Shown here in pieces: positions 9,483-17,454 of a DNA stretch of 64,000 nucleotides. Below the pieces are notes generated by a model. That model saw nothing but the letters and a program-made list of their open reading frames with translations, was not told the DNA's origin and searched no databases. Origin of the DNA: Kofleriaceae bacterium (GTDB lineage Bacteria; Myxococcota_A; Polyangia; Haliangiales; Haliangiaceae). The stretch is from the NCBI GenBank assembly GCA_024762925.1, contig JANTGM010000021.1, positions 1 through 64,000 of the forward strand, written 5' to 3'. Numbering within the stretch: the stretch's first letter is position 1; each line of letters starts with the position of its first letter. Both the position numbers and the translations under genes were made by a program.

Positions 9483-9674
9483 ATGGCAACTTACACCTGC
9501 GAAAAATGTGGCATGGGCGTTAACATGACCTGCTCGACCTGCAACTCTGAACTCGTTCACGATTCCATCACGAAAGACGATGGTACCAAAGTCGCGATTT
9601 CCAAGTGCCCAAACGGACACGGCAAGATCAAGTCGCCACTCTGCTGTGGCCAAGACATGAGCTGCCCTATCTAA
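9483..9674 (+). CDS. Small zinc-ribbon protein
   Basis: 63 aa with nine Cys. The N-terminal half has two CxxC pairs (CEKC and CSTC) typical of a zinc ribbon; the second half has CPNGHGK and CCGQDMSC. Small rubredoxin- or ribbon-like proteins of this sort are widespread and mostly uncharacterised. TACACT lies eight bases before the ATG and there is no Shine-Dalgarno site, so the transcript may have almost no leader. It is followed 30 bases later by another small Cys-motif protein. Confidence 0.75.
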   Translation: MATYTCEKCGMGVNMTCSTCNSELVHDSITKDDGTKVAISKCPNGHGKIKSPLCCGQDMSCPI

Positions 9675-9704
9675 CAACCTACATAACCGTAGCCCGCTTC
9701 CCTC

Positions 9705-10013
9705 ATGACCAACCCAAACAAAATCGGACGCAATACCCCATGCCACTGTGGCAGCGGTAAGAAGTTCAAGAACTGCTGCATCGACAAGGTGCAGAAGGAA
9801 GCATCTCAGGCGCCTCTTGGTGCCTCGATCGGGATTGTTCTCGTTGGTCTTGCGGGGGCGGCGTTGCTGCTCATGACCAAAGGAGTCGGCTCTGCTCTCG
9901 CTGCGGTTGCTGGCGCTATCATCGTCGCTGTTGCCGTCTTCATCTTCCGCGATCCAAATCCGCCCAGAGGCGGTAGCGGTGGTGACTCCTCTGCGATCAA
10001 CTTCGGTCGCTAG
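9705..10013 (+). CDS. SEC-C motif small membrane protein
   Basis: 102 aa. The N-terminus has the zinc-binding SEC-C signature PCHCGSGKKFKNCC (about residues 12-25), known from the SecA tail where it binds SecB and ribosomes. It is followed by two membrane helices (about 38-58 and 63-83) and a short Gly/Ser-rich tail. The zinc knuckle should face the cytoplasm or, less likely, the periplasm. A SEC-C motif attached to a membrane hairpin suggests a ribosome- or translocon-associated adaptor; this is inference. No SecA is nearby. Confidence 0.8.
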   Translation: MTNPNKIGRNTPCHCGSGKKFKNCCIDKVQKEASQAPLGASIGIVLVGLAGAALLLMTKGVGSALAAVAGAIIVAVAVFIFRDPNPPRGGSGGDSSAINFGR

Positions 10014-10030
10014 GGTCTGAGCGCCTTTTC

Positions 10031-10804
10031 GTGGACGATCGCAAGCGCACGGAACGCGAGTGCTACCTTGCGCTCAATGAGGCGAGTTGGGACAAGGTTG
10101 CCCACACCACCAAGGGACGCACCGCCCTGCCGCACTATGGCCCGCTCTGTGCCGACGAAAATGCGCTTGGGCTCCTTGGGGATGTTCGAGGAAAACGCAT
10201 TGTCGAGCTAGGATGTGGCGACGGCAAGTCGCTGCTCTATCTGCACCAACGAGGGGCAGCCGAGGTCTGCGGTCTCGACCTCGCCGGGGAGCAAATCACA
10301 AATGCGAGGGCGCTTTGTGACACACACGGTGTACCAGCCAGCTTGTTCCACGCTCCTATGGAAGACAATCCCGGTATTGCCCTGGGCCACTACGACATTG
10401 CCCTTTCGCTCTACGCGCTTGGATGGTCCGTGGACCTGGATGCATCACTCGACCGCATTGCCAGCTATCTTCGGCCCGGTGGCATGCTCGTCTTTAGCTG
10501 GGAGCACCCAATGTTCCGATGCCTAAAAAGCCGGGGCAAAGAACTGGTCATGCAGCACTCTTACAGCGACGAAGGCCCAATTGAGAGCATGTCTTGGAAT
10601 GGCGCCCCCATCGTAATGCACGCAAGAAAACTCAGTACATTTCTTAACTCGATCATTGTGGCTGGACTGCGGATCGAACAGGTGATCGAGGCCGACCTTT
10701 GCGAGAGCGAGACGGGCTTGCGCGACTACCCGCGACGTTGGTACAGCAAAGATAGAGCCAAGCTCATGCCAACCACTATCATCGTAAAAGCACGCAAGCC
10801 GTGA
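10031..10804 (+). CDS. Class I SAM-dependent methyltransferase
   Basis: 257 aa from a GTG start. Motif I is IVELGCGDGKSLLYL (about residues 56-70), followed by the acidic residue in VCGLDLAGEQI and a post-motif PGGMLVFSWEHP. The fold is that of small-molecule or RNA methyltransferases; the substrate cannot be predicted from the motifs. Its TGA overlaps the GTG start of the Tgt fusion gene (GTGA at 10801-10804), so the two are probably translationally coupled and may act in one pathway, perhaps tRNA modification. Confidence 0.88.
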   Translation: MDDRKRTERECYLALNEASWDKVAHTTKGRTALPHYGPLCADENALGLLGDVRGKRIVELGCGDGKSLLYLHQRGAAEVCGLDLAGEQITNARALCDTHGVPASLFHAPMEDNPGIALGHYDIALSLYALGWSVDLDASLDRIASYLRPGGMLVFSWEHPMFRCLKSRGKELVMQHSYSDEGPIESMSWNGAPIVMHARKLSTFLNSIIVAGLRIEQVIEADLCESETGLRDYPRRWYSKDRAKLMPTTIIVKARKP

Positions 10805-12834
10805 GCGCCTCTCGGCTAGACTTTCGCGTTGAGCGAACCGCATCAGGTTCTAGAGCCCGTGCGAGCAGGTTTCGCACCTTGCATTCTGAGGTTCTCGCGC
10901 CGCTCTTCATGCCGGTCGGCACGCAGGCCACCGTCAAAGCCCAAATGCCACACAGCTTGGAGGATGCGGGCTCGCAGATACTCTTGGCCAACACATACCA
11001 CTTACTCTTGCGACCGGGCCCCGAAGTCTTTGAGGCTATGGGTGGCTATCACGGCTTCACGAGTTGGAAGCGCTCGGTGCTGACCGACTCTGGTGGCTTT
11101 CAGATTTTTTCTCTAAACGACGCCCGCACGATGACTGAAGAGGGGGCTGCGTTCAAAAGCTATATTGACGGCACCAAGATCTTGCTGAGCCCTGAGCGCA
11201 GCATTGCAACCCAAGTGTCGATTGGCAGCGACATCATGATGGTGCTCGACCAGTGCATTCCATCGACGGCGGATTGGGCACAGGCGAAAGCGGCCTTGGG
11301 GCTAACGCATCGGTGGGCAAAACGCAGCTTGGCCGCTCGAGGCGAGTCCCCGCAGTCGCTCTTTGCGATCGTGCAAGGGGCACTGTTCCCGGACCTGCGA
11401 AGAGAGAGCGCCGCCCAACTCACTGCCCTGCCCTTCGATGGCTATGCGATTGGTGGCCTGGCTGTAGGTGAGGCCAAGGAAGAGCGCGAAGCAACGTGTG
11501 AGCTCACGACGGAACTGATGCCAGAGGATCGGCCTCGCTACCTCATGGGCGTTGGCACACCACTCGATATCCTGGAAGGCGTGCACCGCGGTGTTGATAT
11601 GTTCGACTGCATCATCCCAACCCAGGTTGCGCAACATGGGACGGCATTCACCTCCCGGGGGCTCATAAAGACGCGACGCTCAGTTCACCGTTTCTCAGAA
11701 GAAGCCCTAGATCCGGCGTGTCACTGCCCCACGTGCGCCCGATTCTCGCGCGCCTATCTCTATCATCTGGGGCGGGCAAAGGAGCCTCTGGCCTGGCAGC
11801 TCCTGGGACAGCACAACATCTACTTCTATCATCAGCTCATGCGTGAGATTCGCCAGAGCATTCTGGAAGACAGGTTCTTGGCGCTCTACAAAGAGAAGCG
11901 GGCCATTCTCCACGAGCCCGACATTGACAATCCTGTTCTAACCGCTCGGCCCAAGCCGCGAAAAGCGAAACGAGGCCCTGAACGCCTTGGCGATTATGAG
12001 GTCTATCGCAATGAGGGAGGCTTTGCGAGCATTCGACAATCGAGCTCGGGTGAGATCATGCACTCGCACAATCCTCCCCTCCAAGAGGCCAACGAACTCT
12101 ACGTGGAGCAAAGCAACCTTCGCGGCGCACTCGCCGAACCAAGTGATTCGCCCATTGTGATTTGGGACGTGGGCCTAGGCGCCGCTGCAAATGCGATGGC
12201 GGCAGTGCAATGCCACGAGGCGATGCGAGCGGAAGGAGCTACCGTGCGCCCGTTGCACCTTGTGAGCTTTGAAAACGATCTGGACTCACTCAAGCTTGCC
12301 CTGGCAAACCATAAAGAGTTTCCCTATCTGTGGCACGGTGGTCCACGAGCGCTTGTGAGTGATGGGGAGTGGAGTTGTCGGCGCAGCCAGCAAGTTCGCT
12401 GGTCTCTCTTGGAAGGCGAGTTTCTCAGTCAACTCACGCAAGCCGACGCGCCCGACCTCATCTACTTCGACATGTTTTCGGCGAAGAGCAGTGGAGAGCA
12501 GTGGACGCTGCAGGCCTTCGAGACCATATGGCAGGCTTGCGCCACCTCCAGCACTCAGCTTTTCACCTACAGCCGTTCCACCGCTGTGCGGGCCAGTCTC
12601 TTGGCTGCGGGCTTCTACGTGGCAAGCGGGCGAAGCACTGGGGCGAAAGCCGAGACCACGATTGCCATGACGCCGAAGGCAGCGGCGAGGTCCGGGCAGC
12701 GTCACAAGCTCTTGGGTCAAGAGTGGTTAACCAAGTGGCAACGTTCAGCTGCGCAATATCCCGAGGGCCTCGACACAGATGAGAAGACCGCATTCGCAGC
12801 CAAGGTACTTGGCCACCCCCAGTTTAGCGACTGA
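10801..12834 (+). CDS. tgt: Fusion: tRNA-guanine transglycosylase + MnmC-like methyltransferase
   Basis: 677 aa, nearly twice a normal Tgt. Residues 1 to about 375 are a complete bacterial Tgt, which swaps G34 for preQ1 in GUN-anticodon tRNAs: Asp96 in DSGGFQ, VDMFDC with Asp266/Asp269, and zinc ligands Cys307, Cys309, Cys312 and His338 at the same spacing as E. coli C302/C304/C307/H333. After a basic linker (PKPRKAKRG), residues about 390-660 resemble the methyltransferase half of MnmC, which makes mnm5(s2)U34: SAM loop VGLGAAAN (Gly458, Gly460) and YFDMFSAKSSGEQWT with Asp557 where MnmC has its catalytic Asp. GTG start overlaps the upstream methyltransferase stop. It overlaps the convergent gene by 11 bases. 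Confidence 0.92.
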   Translation: MSASRLDFRVERTASGSRARASRFRTLHSEVLAPLFMPVGTQATVKAQMPHSLEDAGSQILLANTYHLLLRPGPEVFEAMGGYHGFTSWKRSVLTDSGGFQIFSLNDARTMTEEGAAFKSYIDGTKILLSPERSIATQVSIGSDIMMVLDQCIPSTADWAQAKAALGLTHRWAKRSLAARGESPQSLFAIVQGALFPDLRRESAAQLTALPFDGYAIGGLAVGEAKEEREATCELTTELMPEDRPRYLMGVGTPLDILEGVHRGVDMFDCIIPTQVAQHGTAFTSRGLIKTRRSVHRFSEEALDPACHCPTCARFSRAYLYHLGRAKEPLAWQLLGQHNIYFYHQLMREIRQSILEDRFLALYKEKRAILHEPDIDNPVLTARPKPRKAKRGPERLGDYEVYRNEGGFASIRQSSSGEIMHSHNPPLQEANELYVEQSNLRGALAEPSDSPIVIWDVGLGAAANAMAAVQCHEAMRAEGATVRPLHLVSFENDLDSLKLALANHKEFPYLWHGGPRALVSDGEWSCRRSQQVRWSLLEGEFLSQLTQADAPDLIYFDMFSAKSSGEQWTLQAFETIWQACATSSTQLFTYSRSTAVRASLLAAGFYVASGRSTGAKAETTIAMTPKAAARSGQRHKLLGQEWLTKWQRSAAQYPEGLDTDEKTAFAAKVLGHPQFSD

Positions 12835-14122
12835 GCTTTGTGGCGGGCTTGTAGGTCACACGGCGCCCAGCATTTTGCCGATCAAACCAGCGCTGTCGCT
12901 CCCTGCGCGCCATTCGATCCGCAACCCTATCAAGCAATGGTGAATGCCGACGCAAGGTCTCCGCTCCAAAGAGAAATGGGAACCCGAGCAGCGGATACAA
13001 TGACAACAGACCGACACCGGGCATCTCATTGGCGTGGAAGAACCGTGGCAGCGAGAAAAACTGCGTATACCCCATGTGCAGGCGATGACGCACCTTGGCC
13101 ATAAGATGTTTTCTTAGGGGAAGTCCTTTGGGCGGTTCGAAGGCTTGCGCGAACGATTGGCAGAGCCGCTTGCCGTCTTCGCCGGATTGCTTGGCACCTT
13201 TGACAAAGTTCACAAAGAGAAGCTGTACAGCTTCTTCCAGGTTGGCGGGGTACCATCGTGGACGCACGCCCATAATGTGGCCGACGTAGCGCCAAAAATG
13301 CATCATCGCCAGAATCTCAGCCTTGGACGGCCGAAACCCTATTGCCTGCATTGCCAAGCCGGGCACTGCACTTCCGCCCATGAGCGTCAAGACCGCATCG
13401 CCTTGACTAATTGGAGTGCCCCACGCGGCTTCGTCCCACTCTGCATGTTCGGCTAGGCGACGGCGTACAAAGACGTGCATGATGCGCACTCGCATCGAGG
13501 TGCTGCGTCCCTTCGAACCTGGCCGCATGGCTCCCGGCTCAGAAACGTCAATCCAGAATGAGGCGGTTTCCAAGAAACGATTTCGGGTCGTGGAGCCTTC
13601 GTAGCCACCCGCCAAGATCAGCGCTTTGGCCACAGAGTTTTCTGCGTAGGAGAGAAGCGTCACCGCCCCTGCAAAGCGAAACACGCTCGAACCATAGCGA
13701 CGAAAGACTTTGGCTCCGATTTCAACCTGCTCCCAATCGAGCCAATCTGGGTCTGTGTCTAGATCGGCAAAGAGGTTGCGAAGGGCCAAAGGCGCGTCGG
13801 GCACTGCATCGGCACCATGTGCGAGCGCGGTGTCCAACATGGCGCGGGCTCGCTCATGTCCCAAAGGCTCCACCACATCACGAACAAAGTCCTCTGCCAG
13901 GGGATCCGCATCATAATAGGAGGCGGCGAATTCACGAATGCGCTCGTCGCTTGGAGCCAAATCAAACTTAAAGACGCTCTCGGCAATTTGTCGTATTCGG
14001 CGAACCGACGGCTTCTCAACATTCTCCCAGTAGCAAAACTCTCCTGGTTGCTCCCTCGGAAGCACACGATGGGCCTTCGCTTGGCTCTGCATATTCATTT
14101 TCAGGGCTAGTGAGAAAAACAC
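12824..14122 (-). CDS. Lcp/MpaB-like haem oxygenase family protein (DUF2236 type)
   Basis: 432 aa from a GTG; internal ATGs at 14098 and 14092 are also possible starts. The region STTRNRFLETASFWIDV...SMRVRIMHVFVRRRL resembles the rubber oxygenase Lcp and fungal MpaB family, where the His in a RVRxxHxxVR-type helix ligates haem b. Family members cleave double bonds of polyisoprenoids or unsaturated chains with O2. No Tat or Sec signal is visible, unlike secreted Lcp, so a cytoplasmic or peripheral membrane role on an endogenous isoprenoid or lipid is more likely than rubber breakdown. It overlaps the Tgt fusion gene tail to tail by 11 bases. Confidence 0.75.
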   Translation of the reverse strand: MFFSLALKMNMQSQAKAHRVLPREQPGEFCYWENVEKPSVRRIRQIAESVFKFDLAPSDERIREFAASYYDADPLAEDFVRDVVEPLGHERARAMLDTALAHGADAVPDAPLALRNLFADLDTDPDWLDWEQVEIGAKVFRRYGSSVFRFAGAVTLLSYAENSVAKALILAGGYEGSTTRNRFLETASFWIDVSEPGAMRPGSKGRSTSMRVRIMHVFVRRRLAEHAEWDEAAWGTPISQGDAVLTLMGGSAVPGLAMQAIGFRPSKAEILAMMHFWRYVGHIMGVRPRWYPANLEEAVQLLFVNFVKGAKQSGEDGKRLCQSFAQAFEPPKGLPLRKHLMAKVRHRLHMGYTQFFSLPRFFHANEMPGVGLLSLYPLLGFPFLFGAETLRRHSPLLDRVADRMARRERQRWFDRQNAGRRVTYKPATKLSR

Positions 14123-14269
14123 CTAAACACACGATCGCGCACGTTGTCGTACATCAGAATAACATATGGGCTGTGAAGGCTGATACTGCACATTGGACGC
14201 GCATGTGTGAATTGGTCTGAGCAACAACAGCTCAGCGTGTATACTAGTGGCTGACCACACTTTCCCCAT

Positions 14270-15061
14270 TTGGACCAGAAAGAGACTAAGGCCATCTTGC
14301 CGCACTGCCCCCAACTCAACATCATTCACTGCACGCTCCTCTCACTTGTCTTGGCTACAGGCGCTTGTGCCACCTCGATTGATGGAGGCATGCAACAAGG
14401 CGTCCCTGCTGACGGGGGAACATCGGAGTCCAGTGGCGCTGATGCCAGCCCGGGTAGCAGCCCAGATGCAGCAGTTGCCGAACAGGACGCAGGGATCCAA
14501 GAGGTCACACTGCAAGCGGGTGCTGACAACAGCATCACTCCGCAGAACTCTGTTTCGTGCAACTCCGGCGGCCCCGATTTTTTTCACGCCGACAATCACT
14601 ACTACCGCACCTACCCACTTGCGAGCGTCGGTGTCACCAGTGACTTTATTGTGAGCAGCGTGGACATCGGCGTTGAGGAAGCTGCCAGTGCAGGTGGGAG
14701 CCAGCCGGTCCAGGTTACTCTGCACACCTTGGATGGCCCGCTTCAACTGGCAAACCTCACCCTCTTGGCGAGCACGAGTGCGGCAGTGCCCGATCAGACT
14801 GAGGCCATCATCAATGTGCCCATCTCCGCCACCGTTCCTGCAGGCTCCACCCTTGTCATTGAGGTCTTTACGCCAAACGGACAGGAGCCACAGAATCGCT
14901 TCTTTATTGGCAGCAATCGCGAAGGAGAGGCATTTCCCAGTTTCCTGCGCGCTCCTGGTGGCAATTGCGCCCTAGAGGAACCCACTGCTACCAACGCACT
15001 GGGGGTCGATGGACTCATCATGTCCATTGTCCTAAACGTCACTGGAACCCACACAAGCTAG
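14270..15061 (+). CDS. Secreted or lipid-anchored surface protein, unknown function
   Basis: 263 aa from a TTG start; I see no ATG or GTG upstream of the hydrophobic segment. The signal segment (LLSLVLATGAC) has a lipobox-like end with a poor -3 residue, so anchoring is uncertain. A Gly/Ser/Asp/Ala linker (residues about 40-80) leads to a beta-sandwich-like domain beginning SCNSGGPDFFHADNHYYRTY; similar Asn-x-Tyr-Tyr-Arg openings occur in secreted proteins with C-terminal surface domains. TATACT lies at 14240-14245. Function unknown. Confidence 0.65.
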   Translation: MDQKETKAILPHCPQLNIIHCTLLSLVLATGACATSIDGGMQQGVPADGGTSESSGADASPGSSPDAAVAEQDAGIQEVTLQAGADNSITPQNSVSCNSGGPDFFHADNHYYRTYPLASVGVTSDFIVSSVDIGVEEAASAGGSQPVQVTLHTLDGPLQLANLTLLASTSAAVPDQTEAIINVPISATVPAGSTLVIEVFTPNGQEPQNRFFIGSNREGEAFPSFLRAPGGNCALEEPTATNALGVDGLIMSIVLNVTGTHTS

Positions 15062-15065
15062 TGCG

Positions 15066-15234
15066 CAATTCATGAATACTTAACGCGCTCACTCGTCCTT
15101 TCGCCCGCTGGAGAGACTGGCTCTGCCAGTCTTCTTCGTTGTTCATCGGTCGCTTGCCCCAGCAAACTCCCTCTTCCCACCTCGCCAGAAAACGAGCTGA
15201 CTTCGCGATCACGAATCAATGTCCATCGATCGCG
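15066..15234 (+). repeat. Dispersed intergenic repeat, copy B
   Basis: Positions 15135-15234 are about 95% identical to copy A at 1-100. The left part carries AATTCATGAAT (15068-15078) and a CTTTCGCCCGCTGGAGAGACTGG-like module that resembles copy G (44001-44050) and, in reverse, copy F. No open reading frame is supported. It lies between a surface-protein gene and the nitronate monooxygenase gene. Confidence 0.75.
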
Positions 15235-15282
15235 TCTGTAGCCTGTGGAACCGACGCAAAGCTAGCCGGCGTTTTCCGGTGA

Positions 15283-15294
15283 TAGGCTGGCACC
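15283..15294 (+). promoter_or_regulatory. -10 box placed for leaderless transcription
   Basis: TAGGCT at 15283-15288 is separated from the ATG at 15295 by exactly six bases and no Shine-Dalgarno site is present. The same TANNNT-N6-start arrangement occurs before eight other genes in the window. No good -35 box is visible. Confidence 0.45.
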
Positions 15295-16188
15295 ATGAGT
15301 TCCTTCTCGACGCCCCTCTCCAAACGCTTAGGCCTCACATATCCAATCGTGTGCGCGCCAATGTTCCTCATCAGCAACAAGGAGATGCTTCTCGCGTGTG
15401 CAGAGGCTGGCATATTGGGAGCCATGCCAAGCATCAATGCGCGCACATCAGAACTATTCCGAGATGACCTGAAGTGGCTACGAGCTCGAACGGACAAGCC
15501 CTTTGGGATCAATTTCACGATCGGGCTCACGGATCCGGAGAGACTAAAGCGTGATGTTGAGCTGGCGTACGAATTCGAGGTGCCCGTCTTCATCACGAGC
15601 TATGGCAACCCCACGGAGATCGTGCGAGAAGCCCACAAGAGGAACGTCACAGTTCTGCACGATGTCATCAACCTGAAGCACGCCAAGAAGGCCGAGGCCG
15701 CGGGAGTCGATGCCATCATCGGCGTGAGCCAGGGCGCAGGTGGACACGCTGGAACCATCAATCCCTACGTATTTGTGCCCTATCTGCGCCAGAACTTGGC
15801 GATCCCAGTTGTCGCAGCTGGCTGCATCTCGGGTGGCGAGCAGGTCGCGGCCGCCATCGTTCTCGGTGCCGAACTCGCCTACATGGGCACGCGTTTCATT
15901 GCCTCAGAAGAATGCGGGGCGCAGGCTGACTACAAGGAGTTGGTGGTGAAGAGCGATCACAATGAAGTGGTCTACACCGACAAAGTCTCGGGCGTGCACG
16001 CAAACTTCCTCAAGAGCACAATCCCTGGCGACACCCACACCCCCGGCCATGGAGCAGACTCTGCGAAGCGTTGGAAGGACATCTGGAGTGCGGGACAAGG
16101 CATCTCGCTCATCGATGAGACCAAGCCCATTGCCACAATCGTGGAGGACATCGTTCGCGAGTACCACGACGCGGCGACGCGACTGTAG
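15295..16188 (+). CDS. Nitronate monooxygenase family flavoprotein
   Basis: 297 aa, TIM-barrel FMN enzyme of the 2-nitropropane dioxygenase family. The catalytic-base His151 is in QGAGGHAGTI and the FMN-phosphate region is VVAAGCISGGEQVAAAIVLGAELAYMGTRF. Family members oxidise alkyl nitronates such as propionate-3-nitronate to aldehydes and nitrite; some relatives are enoyl reductases. It starts near its N-terminus with the standard LGLTYPIVCAPM segment, which supports the ATG. Single gene, followed by two hairpins that may end the transcript. Confidence 0.88.
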   Translation: MSSFSTPLSKRLGLTYPIVCAPMFLISNKEMLLACAEAGILGAMPSINARTSELFRDDLKWLRARTDKPFGINFTIGLTDPERLKRDVELAYEFEVPVFITSYGNPTEIVREAHKRNVTVLHDVINLKHAKKAEAAGVDAIIGVSQGAGGHAGTINPYVFVPYLRQNLAIPVVAAGCISGGEQVAAAIVLGAELAYMGTRFIASEECGAQADYKELVVKSDHNEVVYTDKVSGVHANFLKSTIPGDTHTPGHGADSAKRWKDIWSAGQGISLIDETKPIATIVEDIVREYHDAATRL

Positions 16189-16201
16189 ACAGTGCGGGAT
16201 T

Positions 16202-16246
16202 GCTCCACACCATGTTGTGGAGCCATGCCACAGCGCGCTGTTGGCA
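16202..16246 (+). terminator. Tandem hairpins after the nitronate monooxygenase gene
   Basis: GCTCCACA pairs with TGTGGAGC around a six-base loop (16202-16223). A second hairpin is TGCCA-CAGCG/CGCTG-TGGCA with a one-base bulge (16226-16246). Neither is followed by a T run, so these may be pause or RNA-stability structures rather than intrinsic terminators. Confidence 0.4.
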
Positions 16247-16311
16247 GTGGCGCAACCAATGACAATTCCCGTATTTAGAAGTGGGCACGGAGTCTGCACG
16301 AGAGAGCTGGC

Positions 16312-17310
16312 ATGAAACAAGTCAAAGCCACTCTCACCGGTCTCCTCCTCTCTTCGGTCCTCGCGACGGCTTGTGTTCAGCAAGAAGCTCCGGAAAACAT
16401 CGCAAGAGCTCTGCCAACTGCCGAGAGTGTGCGCATTAACCTACCCGAGACTGCGGCGCGAACTCAGGACAGTTCCCACGACGGAATCACCTCAACCCGC
16501 AATGCCGTGCTTGGCGAACTCGCTCCCTACTACGTCATCACTCGCCAAGTCACTCGCGATCTCAATCAAGGTGCAGGCTGGGTACTTCTCTTAGTGCACA
16601 CCATTGTGCAGACACCTCCAACAACTGTCGATGGCAACGTATATACATGGGGCCCAGGCTCGAGCGCACTTGACCCTGCGGACCACAGACTCGTTGTCAC
16701 TGAGAACCTTGACGGTAGCTACGACTGGAGCCTAGATGGCCGAAGCAAGACCATCGACAATGCAGAGTTCGAGGCCCTTATCTTTGGTCATGCAGTGCCA
16801 GGATTAGAAGAACACCGAGGCCAGGGAAGTTTCACAATCGACTTTGATGCGGGTGAGCGCGTGAACCCTATCGATAACGACCAAGTCGGCCTGGTCACCG
16901 TACAGTACAATCTCGAAGATCCAAACGACGACGTGCCAGCGCTCACCATGATCATCGACTCTCGAGAGCTGGATGAAGACGGTGAGGAGCGGGACGTGCA
17001 CTTCGAGTACCTCTACGACGAGAACGAAGAGGGTGCCGGCAACTTTGAGTTCACCATCCACGGTGACTTGGAAGATGCTGGCACTGCGCAAGAAGACGCG
17101 GTGATTCGCAGCCGCTGGTTGGCGACTGGGGCGGGCCGTGCAGACCTGCGCATGCAGTCTGGCGACCTTGGCGACTTGGTTGTCGAAGCGTCCGAGTGCT
17201 GGAGCGACAGCTTTGGCCGCGTCTTCTACACCGATAGTGTCGAGTGGATGCCCACCGAGGGCGACGAGAGCGATTGCTCCCACGCCACCTCCGACTTGCC
17301 ACCGCTGTAA
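16312..17310 (+). CDS. Lipoprotein of unknown function
   Basis: 332 aa. A signal peptide with lipobox LATAC (Cys21) predicts an outer-membrane lipoprotein. The mature part is acidic and beta-rich, with a late SECWSDSFGRVFYTDSVEW that may hold a disulfide with the C-terminal SDCSHA. No family recognised. AGAGAG shortly before the ATG may be a ribosome-binding site. A strong hairpin follows the stop. Confidence 0.75.
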   Translation: MKQVKATLTGLLLSSVLATACVQQEAPENIARALPTAESVRINLPETAARTQDSSHDGITSTRNAVLGELAPYYVITRQVTRDLNQGAGWVLLLVHTIVQTPPTTVDGNVYTWGPGSSALDPADHRLVVTENLDGSYDWSLDGRSKTIDNAEFEALIFGHAVPGLEEHRGQGSFTIDFDAGERVNPIDNDQVGLVTVQYNLEDPNDDVPALTMIIDSRELDEDGEERDVHFEYLYDENEEGAGNFEFTIHGDLEDAGTAQEDAVIRSRWLATGAGRADLRMQSGDLGDLVVEASECWSDSFGRVFYTDSVEWMPTEGDESDCSHATSDLPPL

Positions 17311-17330
17311 CGAAGAATTCTTAGCTCATC

Positions 17331-17363
17331 AGAACGCCGGCTCCAACGTGGGGCTGGCGTTCT
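17331..17363 (+). terminator. Long perfect hairpin after the lipoprotein gene
   Basis: A 14-base stem (AGAACGCCGGCTCC with GGGGCTGGCGTTCT, two G-U pairs) closes a five-base loop, followed by CGCGTTT, a weak T tract. It lies 20 bases after the stop at 17310 and insulates the TetR operon. The same left arm, AACGCCGGCTCC, recurs at 53395-53406 after another gene, also in a smaller hairpin. Confidence 0.7.
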
Positions 17364-17410
17364 CGCGTTTCGGAGTTCGCGGTGTTTTGGAATTGGCCAA
17401 AAATCATACC

Positions 17411-17451
17411 TTGACGATGTGTCAGAGAACTGTTACCTGACAATACGTCAA
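17411..17451. promoter_or_regulatory. Two tandem TetR-type operators before the tetR-like gene
   Basis: Two 13-base palindromes of the form TGAC-N5-GTCA lie at 17412-17424 and 17438-17450, with centres 26 bases apart. The whole block is itself symmetric (TTGACG at 17411 and CGTCAA ending 17451). The TTGACG could be a -35 box, so bound repressor would cover the promoter. The block ends three bases before the tetR ATG. This is the expected target of the adjacent TetR protein, by position and symmetry; binding is inferred. Confidence 0.75.
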
Positions 17452-17454
17452 CAA

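Noticed and set aside
17419-17454. GTG start for the TetR protein at 17419
   Set aside because: It would place half of the operator inside the coding region; ATG 17455 starts the normal TetR N-terminus.
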